Shown here: piece after piece, positions 5,358-13,487 of the stretch | Position numbering within the stretch: position 1 is the stretch's first letter | Layout of the letters: each line of letters starts with the position of its first letter | Source of the DNA: CAYYWV01 sp964475385 | GTDB lineage: Bacteria; Pseudomonadota; Alphaproteobacteria; JAAXGF01 | DNA length: 19,529 nt | Reading direction: 5' to 3' | Assembly: GCA_964475385.1 (NCBI GenBank) | Contig: CAYYWV010000051.1 | Span: 1 to 19,529, forward strand | The notes under the pieces: model-generated | Seen by the model: only the letters and a program-made list of their open reading frames with translations | The model's database searches: none | What the model was told of the DNA's origin: nothing | Translations under genes and position numbers: made by a program

Positions 5358-7793
5358 ATGAGCGGCCGCGCAGACGGCCCGGCGGCCGAGGCCGGGGCTT
5401 ACGACGCCGAATCGATCAAGGTCTTGCGCGGCCTCGATGCGGTGCGCAAGCGCCCCGGCATGTACATCGGCGACACCGACGACGGCTCGGGCCTGCACCA
5501 CATGGTCTACGAGGTCGTCGACAACGCCATCGACGAGGCGCTCGCCGGCTACTGCGACCACATCGAGGTCGTGCTCAACGGCGACGGCTCGGTCACCGTG
5601 ACCGACAACGGCCGCGGGATTCCCACCGAGATCCACGCCGAGGAAGGGGTCTCGGCGGCCGAGGTCATCATGACCCAGCTCCACGCCGGCGGGAAGTTCG
5701 ACCAGAACTCCTACAAGGTCTCGGGCGGCCTCCACGGGGTCGGCGTCTCGGTGGTCAACGCCCTGTCCGAGCGGCTCGAGCTCACGATCTGGCGCCACGG
5801 CCGCACCTATGCGATGACCTTCCACGACGGCGCGCCCGACGCCCCGCTCGCCGAGATCGGGCCGTCGGAGGGGCGCACCGGAACCCGGGTGACCTTCCTG
5901 CCGTCGCCGCAGGTGTTCTCGCACACCGAGTTCGACTTCGACGTGCTCGAGCATCGGCTGCGCGAGCTCGCCTTTCTGAACTCGGGCGTCACCATCGTGC
6001 TTTGCGACCGCCGCCCGGTCGAGCCGGTCACGGTCACGCTCCACTACGAGGGCGGCGTCGAGGCCTTCGTCAAGTACCTCGATCGGACCAAGACCCCGCT
6101 GCATAGCCCGCCGATCGCGTTCTCGGGCGAGCGCGATCGCGTTCATGTGGACATCGCGCTCGAGTGGAACGACAGCTACCACGAGAACGTGCTCTGCTAC
6201 ACCAACAACATCCCGCAGCGCGACGGCGGCACCCATCTCGCGGGCTTGCGCGCGGCGCTCACCCGCACGGTCAACGGCTATGCGGCCGCATCGGGGATCG
6301 CCCGGCGCGAGAAGGTGACGCTGTCGGGCGAGGACGTGCGCGAGGGCCTGACCTGCGTGCTTTCGGTCAAGCTGCCCGACCCCAAGTTCTCGTCCCAGAC
6401 CAAGGACAAGCTCGTCTCGTCCGAGGTGCGCCCGGCGGTCGAATCCTTGGTCGCCGACCGTCTCGCCCAGTGGTTCGAGGAGCACCCGGCCGAGGCCAAG
6501 ATTATCGTCGGCAAGGTGATCGAGGCCGCGGCCGCCCGCGAGGCGGCGCGTCGGGCGCGCGAGCTGACCCGGCGCAAAGGCGCGCTCGACGTCTCGAGCC
6601 TGCCCGGCAAGCTCGCCGATTGCCAGGAGCGCGATCCGGCCAAGAGCGAGCTGTTCATCGTCGAGGGCGACAGCGCCGGCGGCTCGGCCAAGCAGGGCCG
6701 CAACCGGGCCTTTCAGGCGATCCTGCCCTTGCGCGGCAAGATCCTCAACGTCGAGCGCGCGCGGGTCGACAAGATGCTGAGCTCGACCGAGATCGCGGCG
6801 CTCATCACCGCGCTCGGCACCGGGGTCGGACCCGAGGACTTCGACCTCTCGAAGCTGCGCTACCACAAGATCATCATCATGACCGACGCCGACGTCGACG
6901 GCGCCCATATCCGCACGCTGCTTCTGACCTTCTTCTTCCGCCAGATGTACGAGCTGATTCGCGCCGGGCATCTTTACATCGCCCAGCCGCCGCTCTACCG
7001 GGTCAAGCGCGGCGCCAGCGAGCGCTACCTCAAGAACGACCGCGAGCTCGACGACTACCTGATCGGCGAAGGCCTCAAAGGGGCGGTGCTTACGCTCGCC
7101 GACGGCAGCCAGCGCGGCGGCGCGGACCTGCGCGCGCTGGTCGAGGAGGCGCGTCTCGCGAGCGCGTACCTGCGCGCGCTCGCCCGGCGGGTGCCGCTTG
7201 CGGTCGCCGAGCAGGTGGCGGTCGCCGGCGCGCTCAACGCCGAGCTTCTCGCCGATCCCGAGCGCGCGGGCGAGGCCGCGGCCTATGTGGCGCGCCGGCT
7301 CGACGCGCTCGCGCCCGCCGACGAACGCGGCTGGCGGGGGCTTGCCGACGGCGCCGGCGGGATCGTGCTCACGCGCAGCTTGCGCGGCGTCGCCGAGCGC
7401 CACGTCGTCGATCACACGCTCGTCGAGAGCGCCGAGGCGCTCCGGCTCGACGCCATGGCGGCCTCGCTCCAGGAGACTTACGCCGGGCCGGCGCGGCTCG
7501 CGCTCAGGGACCGCGAGGCGACGGTCATGGGGCCCGCGATGCTGCTCGACGCGGTGCTCGCCCAAGGGCGCAAGGGCCTTTCGATCTCGCGCTACAAGGG
7601 CCTCGGCGAGATGAACCCCGAGCAGCTCTGGGAGACCACGCTCGATCCCGACGCCCGCACCCTTCTCCAGGTCCGGGTCAAAGACGTGGACGAGACGAAG
7701 TCGATCTTCGAGACCCTGATGGGCGACGTGGTCGAGCCCCGGCGCGAGTTCATCCAAGCCAACGCCCTCAAGGTCGTCAACCTCGACATCTGA
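5358..7793 (+). CDS. gyrB: DNA gyrase subunit B
   Basis: GyrB is the ATPase and TOPRIM subunit of the A2B2 gyrase that introduces negative supercoils. The 811 residues are close to the E. coli length. The GHKL ATPase has DNAIDEA (Asn56, Asp59, Glu60) and DNGRGIP (83-89). A transducer domain follows. The TOPRIM domain has EGDSAGGS (Glu436) and the metal-binding TDADVDGAH (Asp510, Asp512, Asp514). A variable insert lies at about 565-690, and the end has NPEQLWETTLDPD and VEPRREFI. That composition marks it as GyrB rather than ParE, as does its place beside recF. The start is the ATG at 5358, with AAGGCG a little upstream. The novobiocin-binding fold looks intact. Confidence 0.98.
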   Translation: MSGRADGPAAEAGAYDAESIKVLRGLDAVRKRPGMYIGDTDDGSGLHHMVYEVVDNAIDEALAGYCDHIEVVLNGDGSVTVTDNGRGIPTEIHAEEGVSAAEVIMTQLHAGGKFDQNSYKVSGGLHGVGVSVVNALSERLELTIWRHGRTYAMTFHDGAPDAPLAEIGPSEGRTGTRVTFLPSPQVFSHTEFDFDVLEHRLRELAFLNSGVTIVLCDRRPVEPVTVTLHYEGGVEAFVKYLDRTKTPLHSPPIAFSGERDRVHVDIALEWNDSYHENVLCYTNNIPQRDGGTHLAGLRAALTRTVNGYAAASGIARREKVTLSGEDVREGLTCVLSVKLPDPKFSSQTKDKLVSSEVRPAVESLVADRLAQWFEEHPAEAKIIVGKVIEAAAAREAARRARELTRRKGALDVSSLPGKLADCQERDPAKSELFIVEGDSAGGSAKQGRNRAFQAILPLRGKILNVERARVDKMLSSTEIAALITALGTGVGPEDFDLSKLRYHKIIIMTDADVDGAHIRTLLLTFFFRQMYELIRAGHLYIAQPPLYRVKRGASERYLKNDRELDDYLIGEGLKGAVLTLADGSQRGGADLRALVEEARLASAYLRALARRVPLAVAEQVAVAGALNAELLADPERAGEAAAYVARRLDALAPADERGWRGLADGAGGIVLTRSLRGVAERHVVDHTLVESAEALRLDAMAASLQETYAGPARLALRDREATVMGPAMLLDAVLAQGRKGLSISRYKGLGEMNPEQLWETTLDPDARTLLQVRVKDVDETKSIFETLMGDVVEPRREFIQANALKVVNLDI

Positions 7794-7821
7794 GGGTCGT
7801 TCGGGCCGCGCGGGGAGCGCG

Positions 7822-9750
7822 ATGGCCGGAAAACCACGCAAGGCGAACGGCGGAAGGCGAAAGGCTCCGGCCTCAGGGGGGCGTCGGCGCGGGCGCGCGC
7901 GGCGCGTCGTCGGGCGCGCGCTCAAATGGCTCCTGGTCGTCGCCATCTGGGCGGGCGTCGCGGCCGCGGCGGTCGTCGCCTGGTACGCCTCCGATCTTCC
8001 CGATCTGAGCCGGCTGGGCGGGCGCGAGCGCGCCCCGAGCGTCACGCTCCTCGCCGCCGACGGAACCACGCTCGCCGTGTTCGGCGATCTTTATGCGGCC
8101 CCGGTGCCGGCCTCCGCGCTGCCTGCGTATATGCGCGAGGCGGTGCTCGCGATCGAGGATCGGCGCTTCTACCGGCACTTCGGGCTCGACCCGGTGGCCC
8201 TGATCCGGGCCGCGGTCGCGAACCTGCGCGCGGGCCGGGTCGTGCAGGGCGGCTCCACGCTCACCCAGCAGCTCGCCAAGAACGTTTTCCTCACGCCCGA
8301 GCGGACCCTCAAGCGCAAGGTGCAGGAGGTGCTGGTCGCCCTTTGGCTCGAGCGCAAGTTCACCAAGGACGAGATCCTGTCGATCTACCTCAACCGGGTC
8401 TACTTCGGCGCCGGGGCCTATGGGATCGAGGCCGCGGCGCGGCGCTACTTCGGCGTCTCGGCGCGCCGGCTCACCCTCGCCCAGTCGGCGATGCTCGCGG
8501 GGCTCCTCAAAGCGCCGTCGCGTTATGCGCCGACCCGCGATCTCGCCCGCGCCCAGGCCCGCGCGCGCCAGGTGCTCGACGCCATGGCGGCGGCGGGCTT
8601 CATCACGCCCGCCCAGGCCGAGGCCGCCAAGCGCCATCCGGCGACGCTCGCCGCCCGCACCCGCCGCGCGGGCGCGGGCGCGCGCTACTTCGCCGACTGG
8701 GTTCTCGACAAGGTGGCGGGCTACGCAGGCCCGGGCGCGGGCGATCTGGTGGTGCGCACCACGCTCGATCCCGCGCTTCAGGGCGCGGCCGAGGAGGCGG
8801 TCGCCTGGGCCTTGCGGGGCGAAGGACGGCGGCGCGGGGCAAGCCAGGCGGCGCTGGTCGCGCTCGCCCCCGACGGCGCGGTCGAGGCCATGGTGGGGGG
8901 GCGCGATTACGCCAAAAGCCAGTTCAACCGGGCGACCCAGGCGCTGCGCCAGCCGGGATCGGCGTTCAAGCTGTTCGTCTATCTCGCCGCGCTCGAGGCC
9001 GGCATGCGGCCGGACGACATCGTCGTGGACGCGCCGCTCACCGTCGACGGCTGGCGGCCGCGCAACTACGACGGGCGTTACGCCGGCCCGGTCACCTTGC
9101 GCGCGGCGCTCGCGCGTTCGCTGAACACGGTCGCGGTCCGGGTGAGCGAGCGGGTGGGGCGCAGCCGCGTCGCCGCGCTCGCCCGCCGGCTCGGCGTCAC
9201 CGCGCCTTTGCGCGAAGATCCGAGCCTCGCGCTCGGCGCTTCCGAGGTCAGCCTGATCGAGCTCACCGCGGCCTATGCGACGCTGATCAACCAGGGCGAC
9301 GGGGTCTGGGCCTATGGCATCACCGAGATCCGGACCAAGGACGGAAAGGTGCTCTACCGCCGCCAAGGCTCCGGCCCCGGCCGGGTGGTGGCCGAGACGC
9401 CGCTGCGCATGATGGTCGATATGCTCTCGGGCGTGATCCGTGACGGCACCGGCCGCGCCGCGGCGCTCCCTTGGCCGGCGGCGGGCAAGACCGGCACCAG
9501 CCAGGACTCGCGCGACGCCTGGTTCATCGGGTTCACCCGGGGGCTCGCGGCCGGAGTCTGGGTCGGCAACGACGACGGCGCGCCCATGAAAGGCGTGACC
9601 GGCGGCGGCCTGCCCGCCAGGCTGTGGAAGCGCTTCATGTCCGCCGCGTTGGCCGGAACCACGCCGCGGCCGATCCTCGATCCCGCGCCGTTCCCGGCCG
9701 CGCCGCTTATCGAGCGCGCGTCGCCGCCCTCCGACGACCTTGGGCGTTGA
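7822..9750 (+). CDS. Class A penicillin-binding protein (PBP1A family), bifunctional
   Basis: A 642-residue peptidoglycan synthase anchored in the inner membrane. A very basic amino terminus leads to one membrane helix (about 36-55). The glycosyltransferase-51 domain follows, with the catalytic Glu112 in AIEDRRFYRHFG, then GGSTLTQQLAKN and RKVQEVLVALWLE. The transpeptidase has the Ser380/Lys383 pair in PGSAFK, SLN at 433-435 and KTGTS from Lys556. All catalytic motifs are present. It is shorter than E. coli PBP1a (about 850 residues) and appears to lack the extra OB-type insert. GGGGAG ends 6 nt before the ATG. It follows gyrB by 28 bp, and its end faces the next gene tail to tail across 21 bp. 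Confidence 0.93.
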   Translation: MAGKPRKANGGRRKAPASGGRRRGRARRVVGRALKWLLVVAIWAGVAAAAVVAWYASDLPDLSRLGGRERAPSVTLLAADGTTLAVFGDLYAAPVPASALPAYMREAVLAIEDRRFYRHFGLDPVALIRAAVANLRAGRVVQGGSTLTQQLAKNVFLTPERTLKRKVQEVLVALWLERKFTKDEILSIYLNRVYFGAGAYGIEAAARRYFGVSARRLTLAQSAMLAGLLKAPSRYAPTRDLARAQARARQVLDAMAAAGFITPAQAEAAKRHPATLAARTRRAGAGARYFADWVLDKVAGYAGPGAGDLVVRTTLDPALQGAAEEAVAWALRGEGRRRGASQAALVALAPDGAVEAMVGGRDYAKSQFNRATQALRQPGSAFKLFVYLAALEAGMRPDDIVVDAPLTVDGWRPRNYDGRYAGPVTLRAALARSLNTVAVRVSERVGRSRVAALARRLGVTAPLREDPSLALGASEVSLIELTAAYATLINQGDGVWAYGITEIRTKDGKVLYRRQGSGPGRVVAETPLRMMVDMLSGVIRDGTGRAAALPWPAAGKTGTSQDSRDAWFIGFTRGLAAGVWVGNDDGAPMKGVTGGGLPARLWKRFMSAALAGTTPRPILDPAPFPAAPLIERASPPSDDLGR

Positions 9751-9771
9751 GCGCTGGGCGCGCGGCCCGAC

Positions 9772-10218
9772 TCAGGCGAGCCAGTCGGCGATGAAGTCCT
9801 CGAGATCCTCCGCCTCATCCTCGCTCACCACCCGGCCGCGAACCGAGACCCCGGCCCGATGCACCGTCTCGGGATCGCCCGAGACCAAGGGGTGCCACCA
9901 GGCGAGGTCTTTGCCTTCGGCGATCAGGCGATAGGCGCAGGTCTTGGGCAGCCAGGCGATCCGGTCCAGGGTCTCCGGGCTCAGCACCACGCAGTCGGGA
10001 ACGCGGGCCTTGCGGTTCGCATAATCGGCGCACCGGCAGCTCTCGCCGTCGAGCAGCCGGCAAGCGACCGAGGTGAAGACGAGCTCGCCGGTGTCCTCGT
10101 ACAGGAGCTTGTGCAGGCAGCAGCGCCCGCAGCCGTCGCAAAGCGATTCCCACTCCTCGCAGGTCATCTCGGCGAGCGTTTTCCTGCGCCAGAAGGGCGC
10201 GCGGGCGGGCGCGTTCAT
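9772..10218 (-). CDS. YcgN / UPF0260 family cysteine-cluster protein
   Basis: A 148-residue protein of the YcgN (UPF0260, CxxCxxCC) family, function unknown. The cluster CDGCGRCCLHK is near residues 27-37, and more cysteines follow in SVACRLLDGESCRCADY and at PDC and KTCAY, consistent with binding a metal ion or an Fe-S cluster (inference). No signal peptide is seen, so it is presumably cytoplasmic. Its ATG starts one base after the TGA stop of cobB (TGA-G-ATG), so it is probably translated by coupling from cobB. That link to cobalamin synthesis may only be operon structure. The family name is confident; the role is not known. Confidence 0.88.
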   Translation of the reverse strand: MNAPARAPFWRRKTLAEMTCEEWESLCDGCGRCCLHKLLYEDTGELVFTSVACRLLDGESCRCADYANRKARVPDCVVLSPETLDRIAWLPKTCAYRLIAEGKDLAWWHPLVSGDPETVHRAGVSVRGRVVSEDEAEDLEDFIADWLA

Positions 10219-10219
10219 C

Positions 10220-11569
10220 TCACACAGCTCTGTCCCGGTCGCGGTCCATCAAGTGAACGAACGAGCCCATGACCGCGCCTTCGGCGAACCCCGCCGGCGG
10301 AAGCGCGCGCCCAGAGGCGTCGGTGCAGGCGAACAAAGGCGCGGACCGCGCCTCGCTGATCACCGTCGCATAGTGGAACTCGTGGCCGCGAAAGCGCGCG
10401 CCCGTCGCGCCGAGCGGGCCGGCGGCGCAGAGCGTCGCGCGGCGATAGCCGAGGTGCAGGCGGCGGTCGGCGAAGGAGGTCTCGAGCGGCGCAAGCCCGA
10501 GCATCTCGTGGGCCTCGCCGTCGCCGTCGACGAGCACCCGCCCCATGGCCATGTAGCCGCCGCACTCGCCGTAGACGAGCGCGCCGGCGGCGGCGAGCCG
10601 ACGCACCCCGGCCGCATACCGTCGGTTGGCGGCGAGCCGCGCGGCGTGGAGCTCGGGGTAGCCGCCGGGCAGATAGACCGCGTCCGCCGCGCCGTCAGGG
10701 GCCTCGTCGGCGAGGGGCGAGAAGAACGCGATCTCGGCTCCGGCCCGGCGCCAGCCGTCGAGCATCCAGGGATAGGCGAAGGCGAAGGCGTCGTCGCGGG
10801 CGACCGCGATCCGCTGGCCAAGCGGCGGCAGCGCGACCCCGTCGCCGGGTCGAGGCAGCCCCTTCGCCGGCCGCGCGAGCGCGCGGAGCGCCGGCCAGTC
10901 TATGTGGTCCGCGATCGCATCCGCCGCCGCGTCGGCAAACAGGGCGGGGTCGCGGTGCTCGACCGCCGGCACGAGGCCGAGGTGGCGTTCGGCGAGGACG
11001 AGCCGGCGGTCGCGCGGCAGGCAGCCGAGCACCGGCGGCAGGCCGGCTTTCGCGCAGGCTCGGCGCAGGATCTCGGCATGGCCCTCGCCGGCGACGCGGT
11101 TGAACACGACGCCCGCGATCGTGACGTCCTTGCGATGGCGAACGAAGCCCGCGACCAGCGCCGCGGCGGAGGCGGCCATCGCGCCCGCGTCGACCACGAG
11201 GACGACCGGCCAGCCGGTCAGCGCGGCAAGGTCCGCGGTCGAGCCCGAGCCGTCGCCCGCGTCGTCGAACAGCCCCATGACGCCCTCGCCGACGATCAGC
11301 GCGGCTCCGCGCGAAAGCCCTTCGATCAGCGCGCCCAGGGTGCCGGGCCGCATCGCCCAGAGGTCGAGGTTGATGCAGTCGCGCCCGCTGGCGGCGTCGT
11401 GGAACGCGGGATCGATGTAATCGGGGCCGACCTTGAACGCGGCCACGGCGACGCCCTCGGCGCGCAGCCGGCGCAGCAGCGCGAGCGTGACCACGGTCTT
11501 GCCGGCGCCCGAAGCGGGGGCGGCGACGATCAGGCCCGGCGCGGCCGGAGTTTCGGGGGGCGAGGTCAT
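10220..11569 (-). CDS. cobB: Cobyrinate / hydrogenobyrinate a,c-diamide synthase
   Basis: This enzyme amidates the a and c side chains of the corrin ring, using ATP and glutamine. The 449 residues hold an amino-terminal P-loop, APASGAGKT (17-25), in a dethiobiotin-synthetase-like domain. The carboxyl-terminal class I glutaminase has the nucleophile Cys336 in YGECGGYM and conserved histidines in GHEFHY (His396, His399) and SFVH (His439). CobB (aerobic route) and CbiA (anaerobic route) cannot be told apart from this gene alone; the alphaproteobacterial context favours CobB. AGGA lies 7 nt before the ATG. It is divergent from cobD and coupled to the YcgN-like gene downstream. Confidence 0.93.
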   Translation of the reverse strand: MTSPPETPAAPGLIVAAPASGAGKTVVTLALLRRLRAEGVAVAAFKVGPDYIDPAFHDAASGRDCINLDLWAMRPGTLGALIEGLSRGAALIVGEGVMGLFDDAGDGSGSTADLAALTGWPVVLVVDAGAMAASAAALVAGFVRHRKDVTIAGVVFNRVAGEGHAEILRRACAKAGLPPVLGCLPRDRRLVLAERHLGLVPAVEHRDPALFADAAADAIADHIDWPALRALARPAKGLPRPGDGVALPPLGQRIAVARDDAFAFAYPWMLDGWRRAGAEIAFFSPLADEAPDGAADAVYLPGGYPELHAARLAANRRYAAGVRRLAAAGALVYGECGGYMAMGRVLVDGDGEAHEMLGLAPLETSFADRRLHLGYRRATLCAAGPLGATGARFRGHEFHYATVISEARSAPLFACTDASGRALPPAGFAEGAVMGSFVHLMDRDRDRAV

Positions 11570-11658
11570 AACGCCATCCTAAAACGTTTTGTCGGGGAGG
11601 GAAATTGCCCCGAACCGCGGCGATTGACGCCGTGTCTCCCAGGAACCATGCTCCTGCC
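11570..11658. promoter_or_regulatory. Divergent control region between cobB and cobD
   Basis: For cobB (- strand), TAGGAT (11581-11576) follows TTTCCC at a 17-bp spacing. For cobD (+ strand), TTGACG (11624-11629) lies 17 bp before CATGCT (11647-11652). The 10-bp palindrome AAAACGTTTT (11581-11590) lies in the cobB spacer region. I see none of the conserved core of a cobalamin riboswitch in these 89 bp, and there is too little leader for one. The promoter calls are tentative. Confidence 0.35.
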
Positions 11659-12651
11659 ATGTTCGACCAAGGCGCCTGGGCGCTCGGCCCGCAACCGTTG
11701 ATCCTTCTGTTGTTCGCGCTGGTTCTCGACGCCTATGTCGGCGACCTGCCGCTCGTGTTTCGCCTCGCGCCCCATCCGCTCGCCCTGATGGCGCGCGTCT
11801 CCCGCGCCGCCGAGCGCCGCCTCAACCGCGCGAACCGGAGCCCCGAGACCCGCCGCGCGCGCGGCGGGCTCGCAGTGGGCGTTCTCGCTGCGGCGGCGGC
11901 CGCGGCGGGCTGGGCGGTCGAAGCTCTCGCCGATATCGTGCCTTTCGGCTGGATCGCCGAGCTCGTGGTCATCGCCGCGCTTCTCGCCCAGCGCGAGAGC
12001 TATCTCGGCGCGCGGCTTGTCGCTCGGGCCCTCGAGGCGGGCGACATGAAGACGGCGCGGGGCGCGCTCGAAGGGCTCGCCCGCGGGTCCGGCGCGGGCG
12101 ACGCCTATGGCCTCGCCCGGGGCGCGATCGCGGGGCTTGGGCTCCGCTTCTCCGACCGGGTGGTGGCGCCGGTCTTCTGGTTCGCGCTGCTCGGCCTGCC
12201 CGGCATGCTCGCCTTTCGCATGGTCGACCTGTTCGACGCGACGATGACCGCGCGCCTGCCGCGGACCCGGGCCTTCGGCGCCGCCGCGCGTCGCCTCGAC
12301 GACGGGCTCGAGCTGGTTCCGGCGCGGCTTGCCGGGCTTCTGCTCGCCCTCGCCGCGCTGTTCGTTCCCCGAGCGCGGCCGGCCGCGGCCTTTCGGATCA
12401 TGCTGCGCGACGCGCGCCGCCATCGTTCGGTCAACGCCGGCTGGCCCGTGGCGGCGATGGCCGGCGCGCTCGATCTCGCGCTCGATGGGGCGCGGCGCGA
12501 TGGCGCGGCCAAGGCGCGCCCGCCCTGGCTCGGCGATGGGCGCGCCCGCGCCGGTCCCGACGATCTCCGCCGCGGGCTTTTCCTGTTCGCGGTCGCCTGT
12601 CTGATCGACGCCGCCCTGGTCGGCCTCCTCGCTCTTGGCCGCGGCGGCTAG
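11659..12651 (+). CDS. cobD: Adenosylcobinamide-phosphate synthase (CobD/CbiB)
   Basis: A membrane protein that joins aminopropanol (or its phosphate) to adenosylcobyric acid. The 330 residues open with the family-like stretch LLLFALVLDAYVGDLP and a hydrophobic segment (about 8-30). Further Ala/Leu-rich segments lie at about 75-115 and 170-195, and the last at about 305-327. Conserved-type motifs include AHPLALMARVSRAAE-like text near residue 34, GDMKTARGAL and NAGWPVAAMAGAL. The ATG at 11659 gives the usual beginning but has no clear Shine-Dalgarno. An in-frame TTG at 11605, 4 nt after GGGGAGGG, would add 18 residues. It is divergent from cobB and ends 12 bp from the convergent SYLF gene. 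Confidence 0.92.
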   Translation: MFDQGAWALGPQPLILLLFALVLDAYVGDLPLVFRLAPHPLALMARVSRAAERRLNRANRSPETRRARGGLAVGVLAAAAAAAGWAVEALADIVPFGWIAELVVIAALLAQRESYLGARLVARALEAGDMKTARGALEGLARGSGAGDAYGLARGAIAGLGLRFSDRVVAPVFWFALLGLPGMLAFRMVDLFDATMTARLPRTRAFGAAARRLDDGLELVPARLAGLLLALAALFVPRARPAAAFRIMLRDARRHRSVNAGWPVAAMAGALDLALDGARRDGAAKARPPWLGDGRARAGPDDLRRGLFLFAVACLIDAALVGLLALGRGG

Positions 12652-12663
12652 GCTTGCTTACGC

Positions 12664-13356
12664 TTATGGCATCGCGAGAAGCTGGCGCAAGGGCTCGGCG
12701 CTCGCGTTGCCGGCCTGCGAATCGATCACCACATCGGCGGCGCTCAACGGCTTGCCGTAGTAGGCTTCGGTCCAGGCGTCGTCGGGCTTCAGCACCGCGC
12801 CTTCGAACGAAATTCCGATGAAAGCGCCCTGGGTGCGCGCGAACGACAGGAAATCGACGTCGATGTTGGGGGTCGAGCCGGCCTCGACCCCTGCGCCGAC
12901 GGGACCGACCGCGACGTTGGCGTCGACGCCTAGGGTGACCGAGCCCGAAAGCAGCTTCTTGAGCCCGCCGTCGGTCATGATCAGGAACACGACCTGCGAG
13001 ACCTGGGCGCCGAACTGGAGCCCGATGCTCGCCGAGCCCATCACGTAGAAAGCGGGATAGCTCCAGGCTCCGGTCTTGGGCGTCCGCGCGAGCAGCACGC
13101 CGCGGCCGCCCTCGCCGCCGAGGAAGAACCCGCCCTTGACCAGCCGCGGCATGATCAGGACGGCCTTGGCCTTGGGGAAGTAGGTCGCGAAGCTGGAGAG
13201 GTTGGGATCGCTGCGGATTTCGTCAAACGCGATTCGGGCGAGATCGACGACATTCTGTTGCTCGCTTGCCCGGGCGACCGGCGCGAGGGCTGTGATCGCG
13301 ATGGTAAGCGCGACGCAGAAAGCGGCGCGCAGGATGGAAGGACGGAATTTTCTCAT
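12664..13356 (-). CDS. SYLF (Ysc84-like) domain lipid-binding protein
   Basis: A 230-residue exported protein of the SYLF/Ysc84 family, known for phosphoinositide or lipid binding in eukaryotes and of unclear role in bacteria. Residues 1-30 form a signal peptide with a basic head, a hydrophobic core and an ALAPVARA cleavage region. The domain follows with KAVLIMPRLVKGGFFLGGEGGRG, FYVMGSASIGLQFGAQ, and the LGVDANVAVGPVGAG and FSFEGAVLKPD-type segments. No lipobox cysteine is seen, so it is probably periplasmic. No strong ribosome-binding site precedes the ATG at 13356. It lies 131 bp downstream of the cobalamin-binding gene on the same strand and may have its own promoter. Confidence 0.9.
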   Translation of the reverse strand: MRKFRPSILRAAFCVALTIAITALAPVARASEQQNVVDLARIAFDEIRSDPNLSSFATYFPKAKAVLIMPRLVKGGFFLGGEGGRGVLLARTPKTGAWSYPAFYVMGSASIGLQFGAQVSQVVFLIMTDGGLKKLLSGSVTLGVDANVAVGPVGAGVEAGSTPNIDVDFLSFARTQGAFIGISFEGAVLKPDDAWTEAYYGKPLSAADVVIDSQAGNASAEPLRQLLAMP

Positions 13357-13487
13357 GACTCGGTATCCGGCGGTTCCCTGGCGCGGGGCGGCGCGGCCCC
13401 TGCGGCTGTCTCCTCGGTTTGCGACGATAGCCGATCGGGCCGAAAATGGGCAGGATTCTTAATTCGATTCGCCGAACCGGCGCGCAG

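Noticed and set aside
4116..8069. A 1317-codon open frame on the minus strand opposite recF and gyrB, and a similar one at 836-2710 opposite dnaA
   Set aside because: Both are antisense to certain genes, are rich in Arg, Gly, Ala and His with no domain text, and arise because high GC removes stop codons from a mirrored frame.
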